Assembly: GCA_023264815.1 (NCBI GenBank)
Contig: JAHFUZ010000003.1
Location: 62,001-126,000, forward strand
Direction of reading: 5' to 3'
Length of the DNA: 64,000 nt
Origin: Arthrobacter sp.
GTDB taxonomy: Bacteria > Actinomycetota > Actinomycetes > Actinomycetales > Micrococcaceae
In this document: piece after piece, positions 35,300 to 44,644 of the stretch
Layout: each line of letters opens with the position of its first letter
How positions within the stretch are numbered: position 1 is the first letter of the stretch
The notes under the pieces: model-generated
Told to the model about the DNA's origin: nothing
Database searches by the model: none
The model's input: only the letters and a program-made list of their open reading frames with translations
Made by a program: the position numbers and the translations under genes

Positions 35300-36348
35300 G
35301 CCTGCAGGCGGGTGTGCCGGTCCCGCCTGCCCTCGGCCGCCGGTACAGCCGCACCAGCGCAGGCCGGGCGTGGATAGCATCCCTGCCCGGACTCATCCAG
35401 GGCCGGCTTGACTTCTGGGAACTGGCCGCTGACCTGCCGGCCGGTGCCTTGCCCTGGCATGGCCACGGCGGTGTGGTGGTTCCCGTCCGCCGCAGCGACG
35501 GCACCCAGGCGGCCCTCAAGATCGCCTTTCCGCACGACGAAGCCAAGGTTAAACGGCATGCCCTCCAGCTCTGGCAAGGGTCCGGTGCAGTCCGGCTGCT
35601 CGAATCCGACGCCGGAACGTGCGCCATGCTCCTGGAACGGCTGGACCCGGAGTGCTCGCTCCAGGCTGTCCCGCTGGACGACGCAGCACCCGTGTGGGGC
35701 AGGCTCATGAGGCAGTTGAGCCTGGTTCCGGGCGGAGGGCCGCCGTGGCAGGAATTCGACCACATCGCCGGCCGGGCAGAACAGTGGAGCGATGACCTTC
35801 CCGCCGACTGGGAACAGCAGGGCCGGCCCTTCCCGCGCTGGCTGCTCGAGGCGGCCCTTGAAGTCTGCCAGACCCGGGGTGCCGTGGGGCGGCGCTCCGG
35901 CCGGGATGTCCTGGTGCACACCGACTTCCATTTCCTGAATATCCTGGCCAAGCCCGGCGCACCTAATGGCCGCGGTACTGGGCAGCAGGGCGCCGGGAAC
36001 TTCGTGGCGATCGACCCGCAGCCCATGATCGGCGAACCAGAATTCGCGGTGGCGCCGGTGCTGTGGAACCGGCTGGCTGACCTGCCGCCAGTGGAACCGG
36101 CCGCCGGGCTGAGGCAGCGCTGCCGGGATTTCAGCGCCGCCGCTGGCCTCGACGCTGAAATTGCCCGCCAATGGGCTGTGGCCAGGGAAGTGGAAAACGC
36201 CCTCTGGTACGCCGCCACACCCGGCCACCAGGGCGATCTGGCCCGGTCGCTGTGGGTAGCCAGCACCCTCGCCGGCCGGACCCTGGAGGGCCTCCCCGCG
36301 GCCCACACGCTGCCGGAGCCGGGTTACTCCAGACCGTTCGCCGGCTGA
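35296..36348 (+). CDS. APH(6)/hydroxyurea-type phosphotransferase
   Basis: A 350-residue kinase-fold protein starting at GTG 35296 in a GTGA overlap with the transporter gene. It has an N-lobe (LKIAFPHDEAKVKRHALQLW) with the ATP lysine and a C-lobe with VHTDFHFLNIL (catalytic Asp) and AIDPQPMIGEPEFAVAPVLW (metal-binding DP motif). The last matches the streptomycin 6-kinase/hydroxyurea phosphotransferase family rather than APH(3'). A true resistance role is possible but unproved; many chromosomal members have unknown substrates. Confidence 0.85.
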   Translation: MSLQAGVPVPPALGRRYSRTSAGRAWIASLPGLIQGRLDFWELAADLPAGALPWHGHGGVVVPVRRSDGTQAALKIAFPHDEAKVKRHALQLWQGSGAVRLLESDAGTCAMLLERLDPECSLQAVPLDDAAPVWGRLMRQLSLVPGGGPPWQEFDHIAGRAEQWSDDLPADWEQQGRPFPRWLLEAALEVCQTRGAVGRRSGRDVLVHTDFHFLNILAKPGAPNGRGTGQQGAGNFVAIDPQPMIGEPEFAVAPVLWNRLADLPPVEPAAGLRQRCRDFSAAAGLDAEIARQWAVAREVENALWYAATPGHQGDLARSLWVASTLAGRTLEGLPAAHTLPEPGYSRPFAG

Positions 36349-36461
36349 AGCCCGGCTTGCCGGCAGTGTCCTGGCAGCTTGCAGAGGGATCGTTGCCGGC
36401 GGACATGCCTGCATGCTACGCCCGGCCCGGAGGGGTCTGCGAGGGCCGCGTGCTCCCCGGC

Positions 36462-37256
36462 TTAGGTGAAGTTTTCCTGCCAGACGTCAATGCCGAGCTT
36501 GATGATCAGGGCGCCCACCACCAGGAGGAAAACCACCCTGATGAACCTGCTCCCCTGCTTCACGGCAGTCCTGGCCCCCAGGTAGCCGCCGGCCATGTTG
36601 GACGCGCCAAGCAGCAGTCCGACCCCCCACAGCAGCGAGCCGTGCGGCAGGAAGAACAGCAGCGCGCCGGCGTTCGTGGCCATGTTCACGATCTTGGCCT
36701 TTGCACTGGCTTCCAGGAAGGCATAGCCCATCGCCGAGACCAGCGCGATGATGAGGAACGAACCGGTGCCCGGGCCGATCAAGCCGTCGTAGAAACCGAT
36801 CACGGCACCGATCAGGCAGGCCACAACGTAGTGCGTACGGCCGTCATGGCGCAGCAGCGTGATGTCCCCGACGTTAGGCTTCAGGGCGGTGAAAAGCGCG
36901 ACGGCCACCAGCGCGGCGACGATGATCGGTTTGAAGACACTCGCCGGCAGGGTGGCCGCCAGCACGGCGCCGCCGAAGCTGCCGGCCAGTGCGATCACGG
37001 CCATGGGGATGGCAGTGCGCAGGTCTGGTTTGACCCGCCCGTAGTAGGTCACGGCACTGGTGGTGGTCCCGAAGATTGAGCCCATCTTGTTGGTGGCCAG
37101 GGCCTGGACCGGAGTGATGCCGGGAACCAGGAGCAGGGCGGGCAGCTGCAGCAGCCCGCCGCCGCCCACCACCGCGTCGATCCAGCCTGCAGCAAATCCG
37201 GCCACCACAATCAGGATGATCGTGGTGAGCTGGATCGACTCGAATCCCGAGATCAC
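36462..37256 (-). CDS. TSUP-family (TauE/SafE) anion exporter
   Basis: The 264-residue membrane protein has about eight helices in two inverted halves with the family motifs GWIDAVVGGGGLLQLPALLL (about 24-43), TNKMGSIFGTTTSAVTYY and FYDGLIGPGTGSFLIIAL. Members export sulfite, sulfoacetate or related organosulfur anions; the substrate is unknown. A GTG at 37256 is the likely start, 9 bases after the proS stop, so it is probably read through from proS. Confidence 0.9.
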   Translation of the reverse strand: MISGFESIQLTTIILIVVAGFAAGWIDAVVGGGGLLQLPALLLVPGITPVQALATNKMGSIFGTTTSAVTYYGRVKPDLRTAIPMAVIALAGSFGGAVLAATLPASVFKPIIVAALVAVALFTALKPNVGDITLLRHDGRTHYVVACLIGAVIGFYDGLIGPGTGSFLIIALVSAMGYAFLEASAKAKIVNMATNAGALLFFLPHGSLLWGVGLLLGASNMAGGYLGARTAVKQGSRFIRVVFLLVVGALIIKLGIDVWQENFT

Positions 37257-37265
37257 CGAGGGGGG

Positions 37266-39074
37266 TCAGCTGCGGACGGCGGTCACGACGTAGTCGACGG
37301 CCTTGTCCACGGGCACATTCTCCGCGTCGCCGGAGCGGCGGTCCTTGATTTCGACCACGCCGTCCACCAGTCCGCGGCCAACGGCCAGGATGGTGGGGAC
37401 GCCAACGAGTTCGGCATCGCCGAACTTGACGCCCGGGGAGACCTTGGGCCGGTCGTCATAGATGACGTCCAGTCCGGCAGCTTCCAGGTCCAGCGCAAGC
37501 TGCTCTGCAGCGGCGAAGATTTCCTCGCCGCGGCCCACGGCCACCACGTGGACATCGGCGGGGGCGACGGCGCGCGGCCAGGTGAGGCCCTTGTCGTCGT
37601 GGTTGGATTCGGCCAGTGCTGCGACGGCGCGGGTCACGCCGACGCCGTAGGAACCCATGGTGACCACCACCTGCTTGCCGTTCTGGTCCAGGACCTTCAG
37701 GTCAAGGGCTTCCGCGTATTTGCGGCCCAGCTGGAAAATGTGTCCCATCTCGATGCCGCGGGCCGTTTCCAGCGGCCCGGAGCCGTCCGGGGCGGGGTCG
37801 CCTTCGCGGACGTCCGTGCATTCGATGACGCCGTCCCAGCCGAAGTCGCGTCCGGCTACAAGGCCGAAGACGTGCTTGCCGGCCTCGTTGGCGCCCGTGA
37901 TCCAGGCGGTGCCGCGGACGACGCGGGGATCCACGAGGTACAGGAGCTTGGTGGCGCTTTCGCTGCCCAGCAGCGGCTGGTCCAGCGTCAGGCCCGGGCC
38001 GAGGTAGCCCTTGACGATGAGGGGCTGTTTCTTGAGGTCCTCATCGTTGGCGGCTTCCAGGCCGATCTCGCCGGCGATGGGCAGGAACGAACCAATGTTG
38101 GCTTCAACGCGCTTGAGGTCCACACCGCGGTCACCGGGCAGGCCGATGACCACCAGCTGGCGTTCGCCGGTGGGCAGGGTGACGGCCAGGACGACGTTCT
38201 TGAGGGTGTCGGCACCGGTCCAGGCACCGCCGTCGGCATCTGAGCGCGGGGCCAGCACGTTGGCCGACGCAACCAGCGTGTCGATGGTGGGGGTGTCCGG
38301 GGTGTCGAGGACCTCGGCCGCGGGGGCGTTCGTGAAGTCGATGTCCGCGGGCACCACGGTGGTGACGGCTTCGACGTTGGCCGCGTAGCCGCCCGCCGAT
38401 CGCACGAAGGTATCCTCGCCCACCTCGGTGGGGTGCAGGAATTCCTCGCTCTTGGAGCCGCCCATGGCACCTGCGGTTGCCGTCACCGGAACCACCTCCA
38501 GGCCGAGCCGTTCGAAGATGCGCAGGTAGGCACCGCGGTGCGCGGCGTAGCTGGCGTCCAGGCCGGCGTCGTCCACGTCGAAGGAGTAGGAATCCTTCAT
38601 GATGAACTCGCGGCCGCGCAGCAGGCCGGCGCGGGGACGCGCTTCGTCACGGTACTTGTTCTGGATCTGGTACAGGCTCAGCGGCAGGTCCTTGTACGAG
38701 GAGTACAGGTCCTTGACCAGCAGGGTGAACATTTCCTCGTGGGTGGGGGCCAGCAGGTAGTCCGCACCCTTGCGGTCCTGGAGCCGGAAGAGGCCATCGC
38801 CGTATTCGGTCCAGCGGTTGGTGGCCTCATAGGGTTCCCGCGGCAGCAGGGCCGGGAAATGCACTTCCTGGGCACCGATGGCGGCCATTTCCTCCCGGAT
38901 GACCGCTTCAACCTTGCGCAGCACGCTGAGCCCCAGCGGAAGCCACGTGTAGATGCCCGGCGCCGCGCGCCGGATGTAGCCGGCCCGGACCAGGAGCCGG
39001 TGGCTGGCCACCTCGGCGTCAACGGGATCTTCACGCAGGGTGCGCAGGAAAAGCTGGGACAGTCTTGTGACCAC
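37266..39074 (-). CDS. proS: Prolyl-tRNA synthetase
   Basis: The class II synthetase charges tRNA-Pro. Starting at GTG 39074 ([17 protein letters not shown]) gives 602 residues, the bacterial type with an editing insert. Motif 2 and 3 regions are clear ([25 protein letters not shown] and [16 protein letters not shown]). The editing domain lies between about residues 230 and 400, and the C-terminal anticodon-binding domain from about 490. A complex stem-loop lies upstream. Confidence 0.96.
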   Translation of the reverse strand: MVTRLSQLFLRTLREDPVDAEVASHRLLVRAGYIRRAAPGIYTWLPLGLSVLRKVEAVIREEMAAIGAQEVHFPALLPREPYEATNRWTEYGDGLFRLQDRKGADYLLAPTHEEMFTLLVKDLYSSYKDLPLSLYQIQNKYRDEARPRAGLLRGREFIMKDSYSFDVDDAGLDASYAAHRGAYLRIFERLGLEVVPVTATAGAMGGSKSEEFLHPTEVGEDTFVRSAGGYAANVEAVTTVVPADIDFTNAPAAEVLDTPDTPTIDTLVASANVLAPRSDADGGAWTGADTLKNVVLAVTLPTGERQLVVIGLPGDRGVDLKRVEANIGSFLPIAGEIGLEAANDEDLKKQPLIVKGYLGPGLTLDQPLLGSESATKLLYLVDPRVVRGTAWITGANEAGKHVFGLVAGRDFGWDGVIECTDVREGDPAPDGSGPLETARGIEMGHIFQLGRKYAEALDLKVLDQNGKQVVVTMGSYGVGVTRAVAALAESNHDDKGLTWPRAVAPADVHVVAVGRGEEIFAAAEQLALDLEAAGLDVIYDDRPKVSPGVKFGDAELVGVPTILAVGRGLVDGVVEIKDRRSGDAENVPVDKAVDYVVTAVRS

Positions 39075-39434
39075 GGGTTGGTATCCGTTTCTGGGGAATG
39101 GCTGCTGGAAAGCAGTGCCGGGCAATTCTTCTGGGTACTAATCTACCGGCAATCGGCGCCCTGCCCTGCGGCGGAAGGGCCGCTGACGCAATAGAGCCAC
39201 GCCCGCTGGTGCAAAGCCCCTGGCCGTAAACGGCTGGTCATTGCACACGGGCGTGGCTCTACGGCCGTTGACGCTTAGATACTGGTGAGGACTGGTGAGA
39301 CCGCCCAACCACTCCAGCGCAGCTAGATCGAACCTATGTGATGGCGGACACCTTTGACAAGGCTTTTCTCCATTCGAATGCTTTGACACCCCGGCTCCAC
39401 GGGTTTCGGAGCGGTCACGCCCCGGAACATGTGG
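39075..39434. other. Gene-free spacer upstream of proS
   Basis: This 360-base stretch has no supported reading frame. It holds a long imperfect hairpin (39192-39261), a short direct repeat of ACTGGTGAG (39281-39299 area), and an AT-richer part near 39340-39390 that looks unlike its surroundings. I found no transposase relic or tRNA cloverleaf in it. The proS promoter should lie in the first 100 bases, but no convincing -10/-35 pair was found. Confidence 0.6.
39192..39261. repeat. Long two-part stem-loop upstream of proS
   Basis: TAGAGCCACGCCCG (39192-39205) pairs perfectly with CGGGCGTGGCTCTA (39248-39261). Inside, TGCAA (39210-39214) pairs with TTGCA (39241-39245), and the loop holds a third small stem around GCCGT-AA-ACGGC. 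The fold is transcribable from either strand. It could terminate the GNAT gene transcript, form part of the proS leader, or be a small RNA. Confidence 0.7.
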
Positions 39435-40334
39435 CTAAAAAAGGACGGTTGCGAAGGTGCCGACCTGGTGGAATCCAACTCGCTCGTACGTGGACCGGGC
39501 ACGGAGATTGAAGCCGTTGACATACAGGCTGGTCACCGGAGCCAGGGTCCGGGCTTTCTCGGCCACTGCTGCCATATAGCCGGCGCTCAGGCCCTTCCCG
39601 CGGTAGCCGGGGTTCATCCAGACGCCCTGGATCTGTGTGACGTCGGCGGTCACGGCACCGAGTTCGGCTTTGAACACCACTTCGCCGGATTCGTTGACGT
39701 GCGCCAGGGAGTGGCCCTGCCGGATGAGGCCTTCCACTCTGCGGCTGTAGAACTCCTTGCCGCCCAGGAATGGCGAATAGCCCACCTCTTCTTCGAACAT
39801 GGCGGCGCAGGCCGGGAGGATACGCTCGAAATCCGCCAGCCGGCCCAGCTCAAGGTGGGCATTGGGGGCAACTGCCGGCGGCCCGCAGAGGGTCATCAGC
39901 GGCTGTTCGTTCCGCACCTCGTGGGCGGCATGGCCAAGTGCCACGAGCTCGGCGTAGAGGGCCAGGACGGACTCCGCGGGGCCAAAGGCGGAGGCAAAGC
40001 GGCGGCCGGAGGCGCTGGCGGCTGCGGCCACCAGCCCGGCAAACCCGGGATCCAGCTGGACAGGCACCAGATTGGCTCCGGCCCAGCAGGCACCCATCAG
40101 GATGCCGTCGTCGAACACTCCCAGGACGCCGGCACCGCCGGTGGTGGGTGCTGCTGAACCCGCCGTCCTCAGGTGCGCGAGGATAAAGACGTTTGCCACC
40201 GGATCCTGCAGCGCAAGGCGCCGCAGGGCAGGGGTGTCCGCGCCCGACAGGGCACGGACAGTGACCCCGTCCGGCGTGGCGTCCTGGTTATGAGACGCTA
40301 ACCACGGGGCTACCTTTGACAGCATCTTCGCCAT
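39435..40334 (-). CDS. DUF4081-GNAT N-acetyltransferase
   Basis: A protein of about 299 residues with an N-terminal DUF4081 domain (about 15-120) and a C-terminal GNAT domain. The latter shows the acetyl-CoA loop [20 protein letters not shown] and the late [24 protein letters not shown] motif. The gene follows ispG as in many actinobacteria, and its 5-prime end overlaps the ispG 3-prime end by about 46 bases when ATG 40334 is used; ATG 40358 and 40325 are alternatives. Substrate unknown. Confidence 0.85.
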   Translation of the reverse strand: MAKMLSKVAPWLASHNQDATPDGVTVRALSGADTPALRRLALQDPVANVFILAHLRTAGSAAPTTGGAGVLGVFDDGILMGACWAGANLVPVQLDPGFAGLVAAAASASGRRFASAFGPAESVLALYAELVALGHAAHEVRNEQPLMTLCGPPAVAPNAHLELGRLADFERILPACAAMFEEEVGYSPFLGGKEFYSRRVEGLIRQGHSLAHVNESGEVVFKAELGAVTADVTQIQGVWMNPGYRGKGLSAGYMAAVAEKARTLAPVTSLYVNGFNLRARSTYERVGFHQVGTFATVLF

Positions 40335-41454
40335 CGGCCTCCCCCATCTCCTCGGCAATGCGCATGGCCTCTTCGATCAGTGTCTCAACAATCTCGCTTT
40401 CAGGCACGGTCTTGATGACTTCGCCCTTCACAAAGATCTGGCCCTTGCCGTTGCCGGAGGCCACACCGAGGTCGGCTTCGCGGGCTTCTCCGGGACCGTT
40501 GACCACACAGCCCATGACTGCGACGCGCAGCGGGATCTCCATGCCTTCCAGGCCGGCGGTGACCTGCTCGGCAAGCGTGTAGACGTCCACCTGGGCGCGG
40601 CCGCAGGAGGGGCAGGAGACGATTTCCAGCTTGCGCGGGCGCAGGTTCAGGGACTGCAGGATCTGGTTGCCCACCTTGATCTCCTCCACCGGCGGGGCGG
40701 AGAGGGAGACGCGGATGGTGTCGCCAATGCCGCGCGAGAGGAGCGCCCCGAAGGCCGTCGCGGACTTGATGGTCCCCTGGAAAGCCGGACCGGCCTCCGT
40801 GACGCCCAGGTGCAGGGGCCAATCGCCCTTTTCGGCCAGCATTTCGTAGGCGGCCACCATCACCACGGGGTCATTGTGCTTGACGGAGATCTTGAAGTCG
40901 TGGAAGCCGTGTTCCTCGAACAGCGAAGCTTCCCAGACGGCGGACTCCACAAGGGCTTCCGGCGTGGCCTTGCCGTATTTCTTGAGGATGCCAGGCTCGA
41001 GGGAGCCTGCGTTAACGCCGATGCGGATGGACGTGCCGTGATCCTTGGCAGCCCGGGCGATTTCCTTGACCTGGTCATCGAATTTGCGGATGTTGCCGGG
41101 GTTAACGCGCACAGCAGCACAGCCTGCCTCGATCGCGGCAAAAACGTACTTGGGCTGGAAATGAATATCCGCGATCACAGGGATCTGGGACTTGCGCGCA
41201 ATGATGGGCAAAGCTTCCGCATCATCGGCTGACGGGCAGGCAACGCGCACAATGTCGCAGCCGGAGGCGGTCAGTTCCGCGATCTGCTGCAGGGTGGCGT
41301 TGATGTCCGTGGTGGGTGTGGTGGTCATCGACTGCACACTGATGGGTGAGTCCGAACCGACTCCCACCGAGCCCACCTTGATCTGGCGGGTCTTGCGGCG
41401 GGGGGCGAGGACAGGCGGCGGTGCTGACGGCATTCCCAGGCTGACCGAGGTCAC
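40288..41454 (-). CDS. ispG: 4-hydroxy-3-methylbut-2-en-1-yl diphosphate synthase
   Basis: IspG (GcpE) makes HMBPP from MEcPP in the non-mevalonate isoprenoid pathway. The 388-residue protein has [20 protein letters not shown], the RVNPGNI and GVNAGSLE segments and the [4Fe-4S] region with [10 protein letters not shown] and [11 protein letters not shown]. The start is a GTG at 41454 preceded by AAGGAG. dxr, another enzyme of the same pathway, lies 3 kb upstream on the same strand. Confidence 0.96.
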   Translation of the reverse strand: MTSVSLGMPSAPPPVLAPRRKTRQIKVGSVGVGSDSPISVQSMTTTPTTDINATLQQIAELTASGCDIVRVACPSADDAEALPIIARKSQIPVIADIHFQPKYVFAAIEAGCAAVRVNPGNIRKFDDQVKEIARAAKDHGTSIRIGVNAGSLEPGILKKYGKATPEALVESAVWEASLFEEHGFHDFKISVKHNDPVVMVAAYEMLAEKGDWPLHLGVTEAGPAFQGTIKSATAFGALLSRGIGDTIRVSLSAPPVEEIKVGNQILQSLNLRPRKLEIVSCPSCGRAQVDVYTLAEQVTAGLEGMEIPLRVAVMGCVVNGPGEAREADLGVASGNGKGQIFVKGEVIKTVPESEIVETLIEEAMRIAEEMGEADGEDAVKGSPVVSVS

Positions 41455-41500
41455 ATGGACTCCTTGGATAGGTGGTGCGGGAGGGGAAGAGATCCGGGAA

Positions 41501-41794
41501 TCAGGACGCGTGCGGGGCCAGGAGGCCGATCACGGGGGTCCATTCGGTGGTGCGGATGCCGGCGATGGTCCCGGCGGTGGCGAAAGGGTCCTGCTTGAGC
41601 AGCTCGTTCAGCTGTGGTTCGTCCTGGACCTTGAAGATCAGCAGTGCGCCGGCTCCGTCACCGTAGGGCCCGCTGGTCAGCAGCTGGCCGCCTTCCGCCA
41701 GGCCGCCCAGCCAGTCGCGGTGCGCGGGCCGGTGCTCATCACGGGCGGCGGTGGATTCGGCGGCGTACACATACTCAACGGCAAAAACAGTCAT
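41501..41794 (-). CDS. YciI-family protein
   Basis: A 97-residue ferredoxin-fold protein with the family pattern [29 protein letters not shown] (conserved Arg, His and Asp in a small pocket) and [18 protein letters not shown]. YciI-like proteins are mostly uncharacterised; some act on chlorinated catechol breakdown products. It sits 46 bases upstream of ispG and may share its transcript. Confidence 0.85.
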   Translation of the reverse strand: MTVFAVEYVYAAESTAARDEHRPAHRDWLGGLAEGGQLLTSGPYGDGAGALLIFKVQDEPQLNELLKQDPFATAGTIAGIRTTEWTPVIGLLAPHAS

Positions 41795-41838
41795 AAGGAC
41801 ACCCTATCCCCCGCGGCGGGCTGCCGCCGATCCGGACT

Positions 41839-42399
41839 TTAGTGCAGGAAGAAGACCTTGACGATCGCCGCGGTGCCTGCCGCCCACAGCATCGATGTGA
41901 GGGTCCCGATGATGAACCGTTCCGCCGCCACCGGCGTTTCCTTCAACTCGGCAAACCTGCCCAGGCCTTTGATGGCCACGATGTAGGCAATGGCCACGGG
42001 CTGCCCGGTCAGGATGGCCACGCAAACGCCCAGGCGTTCGAGGACGCCGATGATCGCGCCGCCGCGCAGGATCCGCTGGCCGGGACCCGCCGGCACCGGA
42101 ACATCCTGCCCTGCGGCCCCGGGCCGGGTGGCGTCCGACGGCGGCCTGCCGCCATCGGCGGTCAGCTCGCCGTCCACCGTTTGGTGACGGCCGTCATCCC
42201 CGGGCAGGCCGCGGGACAGGGTGTCAACGGTGACGTCGGCTGAGGGGTCCTGGCCGGAAGTGTCTCCGACGGAATGCGGATGCGCAGCTGCATCCGCTTT
42301 GTCATCGATGGTCCTGGCGAGCCGGAAGATCAGCGATGTCACCGGCCAGCCGGCAAATCCGGCCACCAGGAGGGCCACAGCTATCCAGAGTGCGTTCAC
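41839..42399 (-). CDS. Small membrane protein coupled to a SatD-like gene
   Basis: Starting at GTG 42399 after GAAGGAAACC, the 186-residue protein has an N-terminal helix (3-25), a long polar acidic middle (about 32-105), then two or three helices with RGGAIIGVLERLGVCVAILTGQ, AIKGLGRFAELKE and ERFIIGTLTSMLWA. This C-terminal pattern recurs in uncharacterised membrane proteins, some annotated as DUF3307, next to SatD genes. The start overlaps the SatD-like stop as GTGA. Function is unknown. Confidence 0.7.
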   Translation of the reverse strand: MNALWIAVALLVAGFAGWPVTSLIFRLARTIDDKADAAAHPHSVGDTSGQDPSADVTVDTLSRGLPGDDGRHQTVDGELTADGGRPPSDATRPGAAGQDVPVPAGPGQRILRGGAIIGVLERLGVCVAILTGQPVAIAYIVAIKGLGRFAELKETPVAAERFIIGTLTSMLWAAGTAAIVKVFFLH

Positions 42400-43106
42400 C
42401 GGTTTCCTTCGGTTGGTGGTTCCTGCGCCGGAACAGCCCGCGGTGCCGGCGCAGGAATCATGGCGTGGGCGTAGTCCAGGAGCATGGCGGCTGCGGGCCT
42501 GGCAGCCCATTCTTCCTGCCAGCCGGACCTGAGGACGGCGCGGCTCACCGATTGTTCGGATATTCCCAGCTCCAGGGCAACGTGTTTCTGGCTGCCGTGC
42601 CGTCCCTCCCCGCCATCAAGGGCGCGCAGCCGGTCAACCACCCGCCACTGCGCGGGAGTCCGCTGCTGCACCACGCGTCCGATCAAGCGGAGTACGGCCT
42701 GGGCATGTGCACCGCTCATGGCTCCTTCCCCGGCATCGGGAAGGGTCTCCCGGCCTCGTCCCATACTGCCGGACACCACTGACACAGGAACCTGGGCGGC
42801 GGCGCCTTTAGCTAGTTCCACGGCCTTTCGCGCGGCCACAAAACCGCTGCCTGTCCCCTCCCGGGGACTTGCCCCGGGGGCCAGCTGCACAGCGCCGATC
42901 CCTATCCCGACGTACCAGTGACCGTCCCGCAGAGCGTGCAGTGCGATGTCCACCACGTCCGCAGCATGGTCCACCACGCCCTGGAGTTCGTCGCCTACCG
43001 AACGTTCGAAGGGGGCTTTCGTGAGCCTGCCCAACGCGGAGATCAGGCCCGGGACGCGGTCAACGTCAGTGGTGCTTCCACGCTGGTCGATGGTCAGGAC
43101 GTACAT
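42396..43106 (-). CDS. SatD-like protein with helix-turn-helix
   Basis: The 236-residue protein begins MYVLTIDQRGSTTDVDRV, with LERSVGDELQGVV-like spacing around residues 30-45 and a core that resembles the SatD family named from Streptococcus mutans. A probable helix-turn-helix lies at about 170-195 (SQKHVALELGISEQSVSRAV). It is the first gene of a two-gene unit with the small membrane protein. The AT-rich palindromic region just upstream suggests self-control. Biochemical role unknown. Confidence 0.7.
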   Translation of the reverse strand: MYVLTIDQRGSTTDVDRVPGLISALGRLTKAPFERSVGDELQGVVDHAADVVDIALHALRDGHWYVGIGIGAVQLAPGASPREGTGSGFVAARKAVELAKGAAAQVPVSVVSGSMGRGRETLPDAGEGAMSGAHAQAVLRLIGRVVQQRTPAQWRVVDRLRALDGGEGRHGSQKHVALELGISEQSVSRAVLRSGWQEEWAARPAAAMLLDYAHAMIPAPAPRAVPAQEPPTEGNR

Positions 43107-43187
43107 AGTTCAACCATACGCAGGTGATTGTCAATAATCAATCATAAATAGCTGATTATTAAATATCAGTCGATATAAGCTGATTAC
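43107..43187 (-). promoter_or_regulatory. AT-rich half-site array upstream of the SatD-like gene
   Basis: About 80 bases of strikingly AT-rich DNA in a GC-rich window. TGATT/AATCA half-sites recur in both directions: TGATT near 43124 and AATCA near 43135, CTGAT 43152-43156 facing ATCAG 43165-43169, and CTGAT 43180-43184. AGCTGATTA occurs twice, at 43150-43158 and 43178-43186, 28 bases apart. It probably holds the promoter and binding sites for the HTH protein encoded downstream. Confidence 0.6.
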
Positions 43188-43294
43188 CGCGGATCACCCG
43201 ATGATCGTCGTCCCTTTTTGCGGGTTCACTTGGCCCACCTCCACGGGCCCGCCGGCGGACGTGCCCCTGCTTAGGGTGACTCCGGGCGGGAATC

Positions 43295-44626
43295 TCAGCC
43301 GAAGAGGTTGACCGGCTTGACGATGTCGGCGTAGATCAGCAGGGCGCTCATGCCCATCAGCAGGGCAGCCACCACGTACGTCACGGGCAGCAGTTTGGCG
43401 ATGTCGAAAGCGCCCGGGTCCGGCCTGCCGAACAGCTTGGCCACCCGGCGACGCACCCCCTCATACAGTGCCCCTGCCACATGGCCGCCGTCGAGTGGCA
43501 GGAGCGGGATCAGGTTGAAGACGGCGAGCGCGAAGTTCAGCCCGGCGAGCAATCCCACGAGTGCCGCCAGGCGGGACTGGACCGGCACCTCTTCCATGGC
43601 TGATATCTCCCCGGCTACCCGTCCCACGCCCACCACGCTGATGGGGCCGTTGGGATCGCGCTCTTCTTCGCTGAAGGCCGCCTTGGCCACGCCCACTACC
43701 CTGGCGGGCAGATTGAGGACGACGCCGGCAACCTGCCGGATGTTCTCGCCCGCCATGGGCAGCACGGTCGACGCCGGCTGGGGCACCAGTTCAGTCTGCG
43801 CGCCGATGCCAAGGAATCCAACGTCCTGGTACAGCAGGTTGCCGGCGTCGTCCTTGGCCTGCCGCCCGTCAACACCCACCACGGGGCGGGCGGAGAGAAC
43901 CGGGGTCACGGTGGTGGTGACCGGTCCGCCGTCGCGCTCAACGGTGATGCTGACTTCCCTGCCGGCGGAGGCGCGGATCCATTCGGTCAGCTCGCTCCAC
44001 TCGGTGACGGCTTTCCCGTCAAAGGAGGTGACTACATCGTTCGGCAGGAGGCCGGCGGACGCTGCGGGGGTCAGCCGGCAGTCGGGGGAATCAGGATCCA
44101 CGGTCTGGCCGGCCGCCACCTGGCATTTGGACACGTCTGCGATGGTGGTGGTGGCTGTTGCAACGCCAAAGCCCATCAGCAGGACAGCCGTGAGCACCAC
44201 GCCGATCAGCAGGTTCATGGCCGGACCGCCCAGCATCACGATGATTTTCTTCCAGACCGGCAGGCGGTAGAAAACCCGGTTCCCGTCCTCCGGGCCAACC
44301 TCCTCATGGGCCATGGAACGCGCTTCGGTGGCCAGGGTCTGAAACATTCCGGTGCTGGAGGGCCGGACGCTTCCGTCGTCCTTATTGGGCGGGTACATGC
44401 CGATCATGGACACATAGCCGCCCAGGGGGATCGCCTTCACCCCGTATTCGGTCTCGCCTTTCCGCTTGGACCAGAGCGTGGGGCCGAAGCCGATCATGTA
44501 CTTGGTGACGCGCACCTTGAACAGCTTGGCGGGCACCAGGTGTCCCACCTCGTGCAGCGCAATGGACACGGCAATGCCGATCGCCACGAAGACGACGCCG
44601 AGGATAAAAAGGAGGATGGGGCTCAT
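43295..44626 (-). CDS. rip1: Site-2-type intramembrane metalloprotease (M50, Rip1/RseP)
   Basis: The 443-residue protease has the zinc motif HEVGH (about 26-30) in the first helix, the GFGPTLW...PLGGYVSMIGMYPP loop, a PDZ-like domain near 190-275, and the third zinc ligand region NLIPLLPLDGGHV. Actinobacterial Rip1 cuts anti-sigma factors within the membrane. The dxr-M50-ispG order is widely conserved; here the SatD unit and YciI gene lie between M50 and ispG. It starts 18 bases after dxr. Confidence 0.93.
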   Translation of the reverse strand: MSPILLFILGVVFVAIGIAVSIALHEVGHLVPAKLFKVRVTKYMIGFGPTLWSKRKGETEYGVKAIPLGGYVSMIGMYPPNKDDGSVRPSSTGMFQTLATEARSMAHEEVGPEDGNRVFYRLPVWKKIIVMLGGPAMNLLIGVVLTAVLLMGFGVATATTTIADVSKCQVAAGQTVDPDSPDCRLTPAASAGLLPNDVVTSFDGKAVTEWSELTEWIRASAGREVSITVERDGGPVTTTVTPVLSARPVVGVDGRQAKDDAGNLLYQDVGFLGIGAQTELVPQPASTVLPMAGENIRQVAGVVLNLPARVVGVAKAAFSEEERDPNGPISVVGVGRVAGEISAMEEVPVQSRLAALVGLLAGLNFALAVFNLIPLLPLDGGHVAGALYEGVRRRVAKLFGRPDPGAFDIAKLLPVTYVVAALLMGMSALLIYADIVKPVNLFG

Positions 44627-44644
44627 GCGTTGATCTGCTGCTTC

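Noticed and set aside
35296..36348. Acquired streptomycin-resistance gene
   Set aside because: Base composition equals the neighbours, it is translationally coupled to a chromosomal transporter gene, and there is no integron, transposon or repeat around it; a native kinase of unknown substrate is more likely.
39300..39400. Possible tRNA or insertion-sequence end (GATCGAACC-like and GGCGGACACCTTTGACA-like bases)
   Set aside because: The flanking bases do not form a T-arm or acceptor stem, and no second inverted terminal repeat, target duplication or transposase relic was found.
42660..42780. A possible toxin-antitoxin pair in the SatD-like/membrane protein operon
   Set aside because: The HTH protein is too large for a classic antitoxin and the membrane protein is 186 residues with a conserved domain pattern; no toxin motif is visible.
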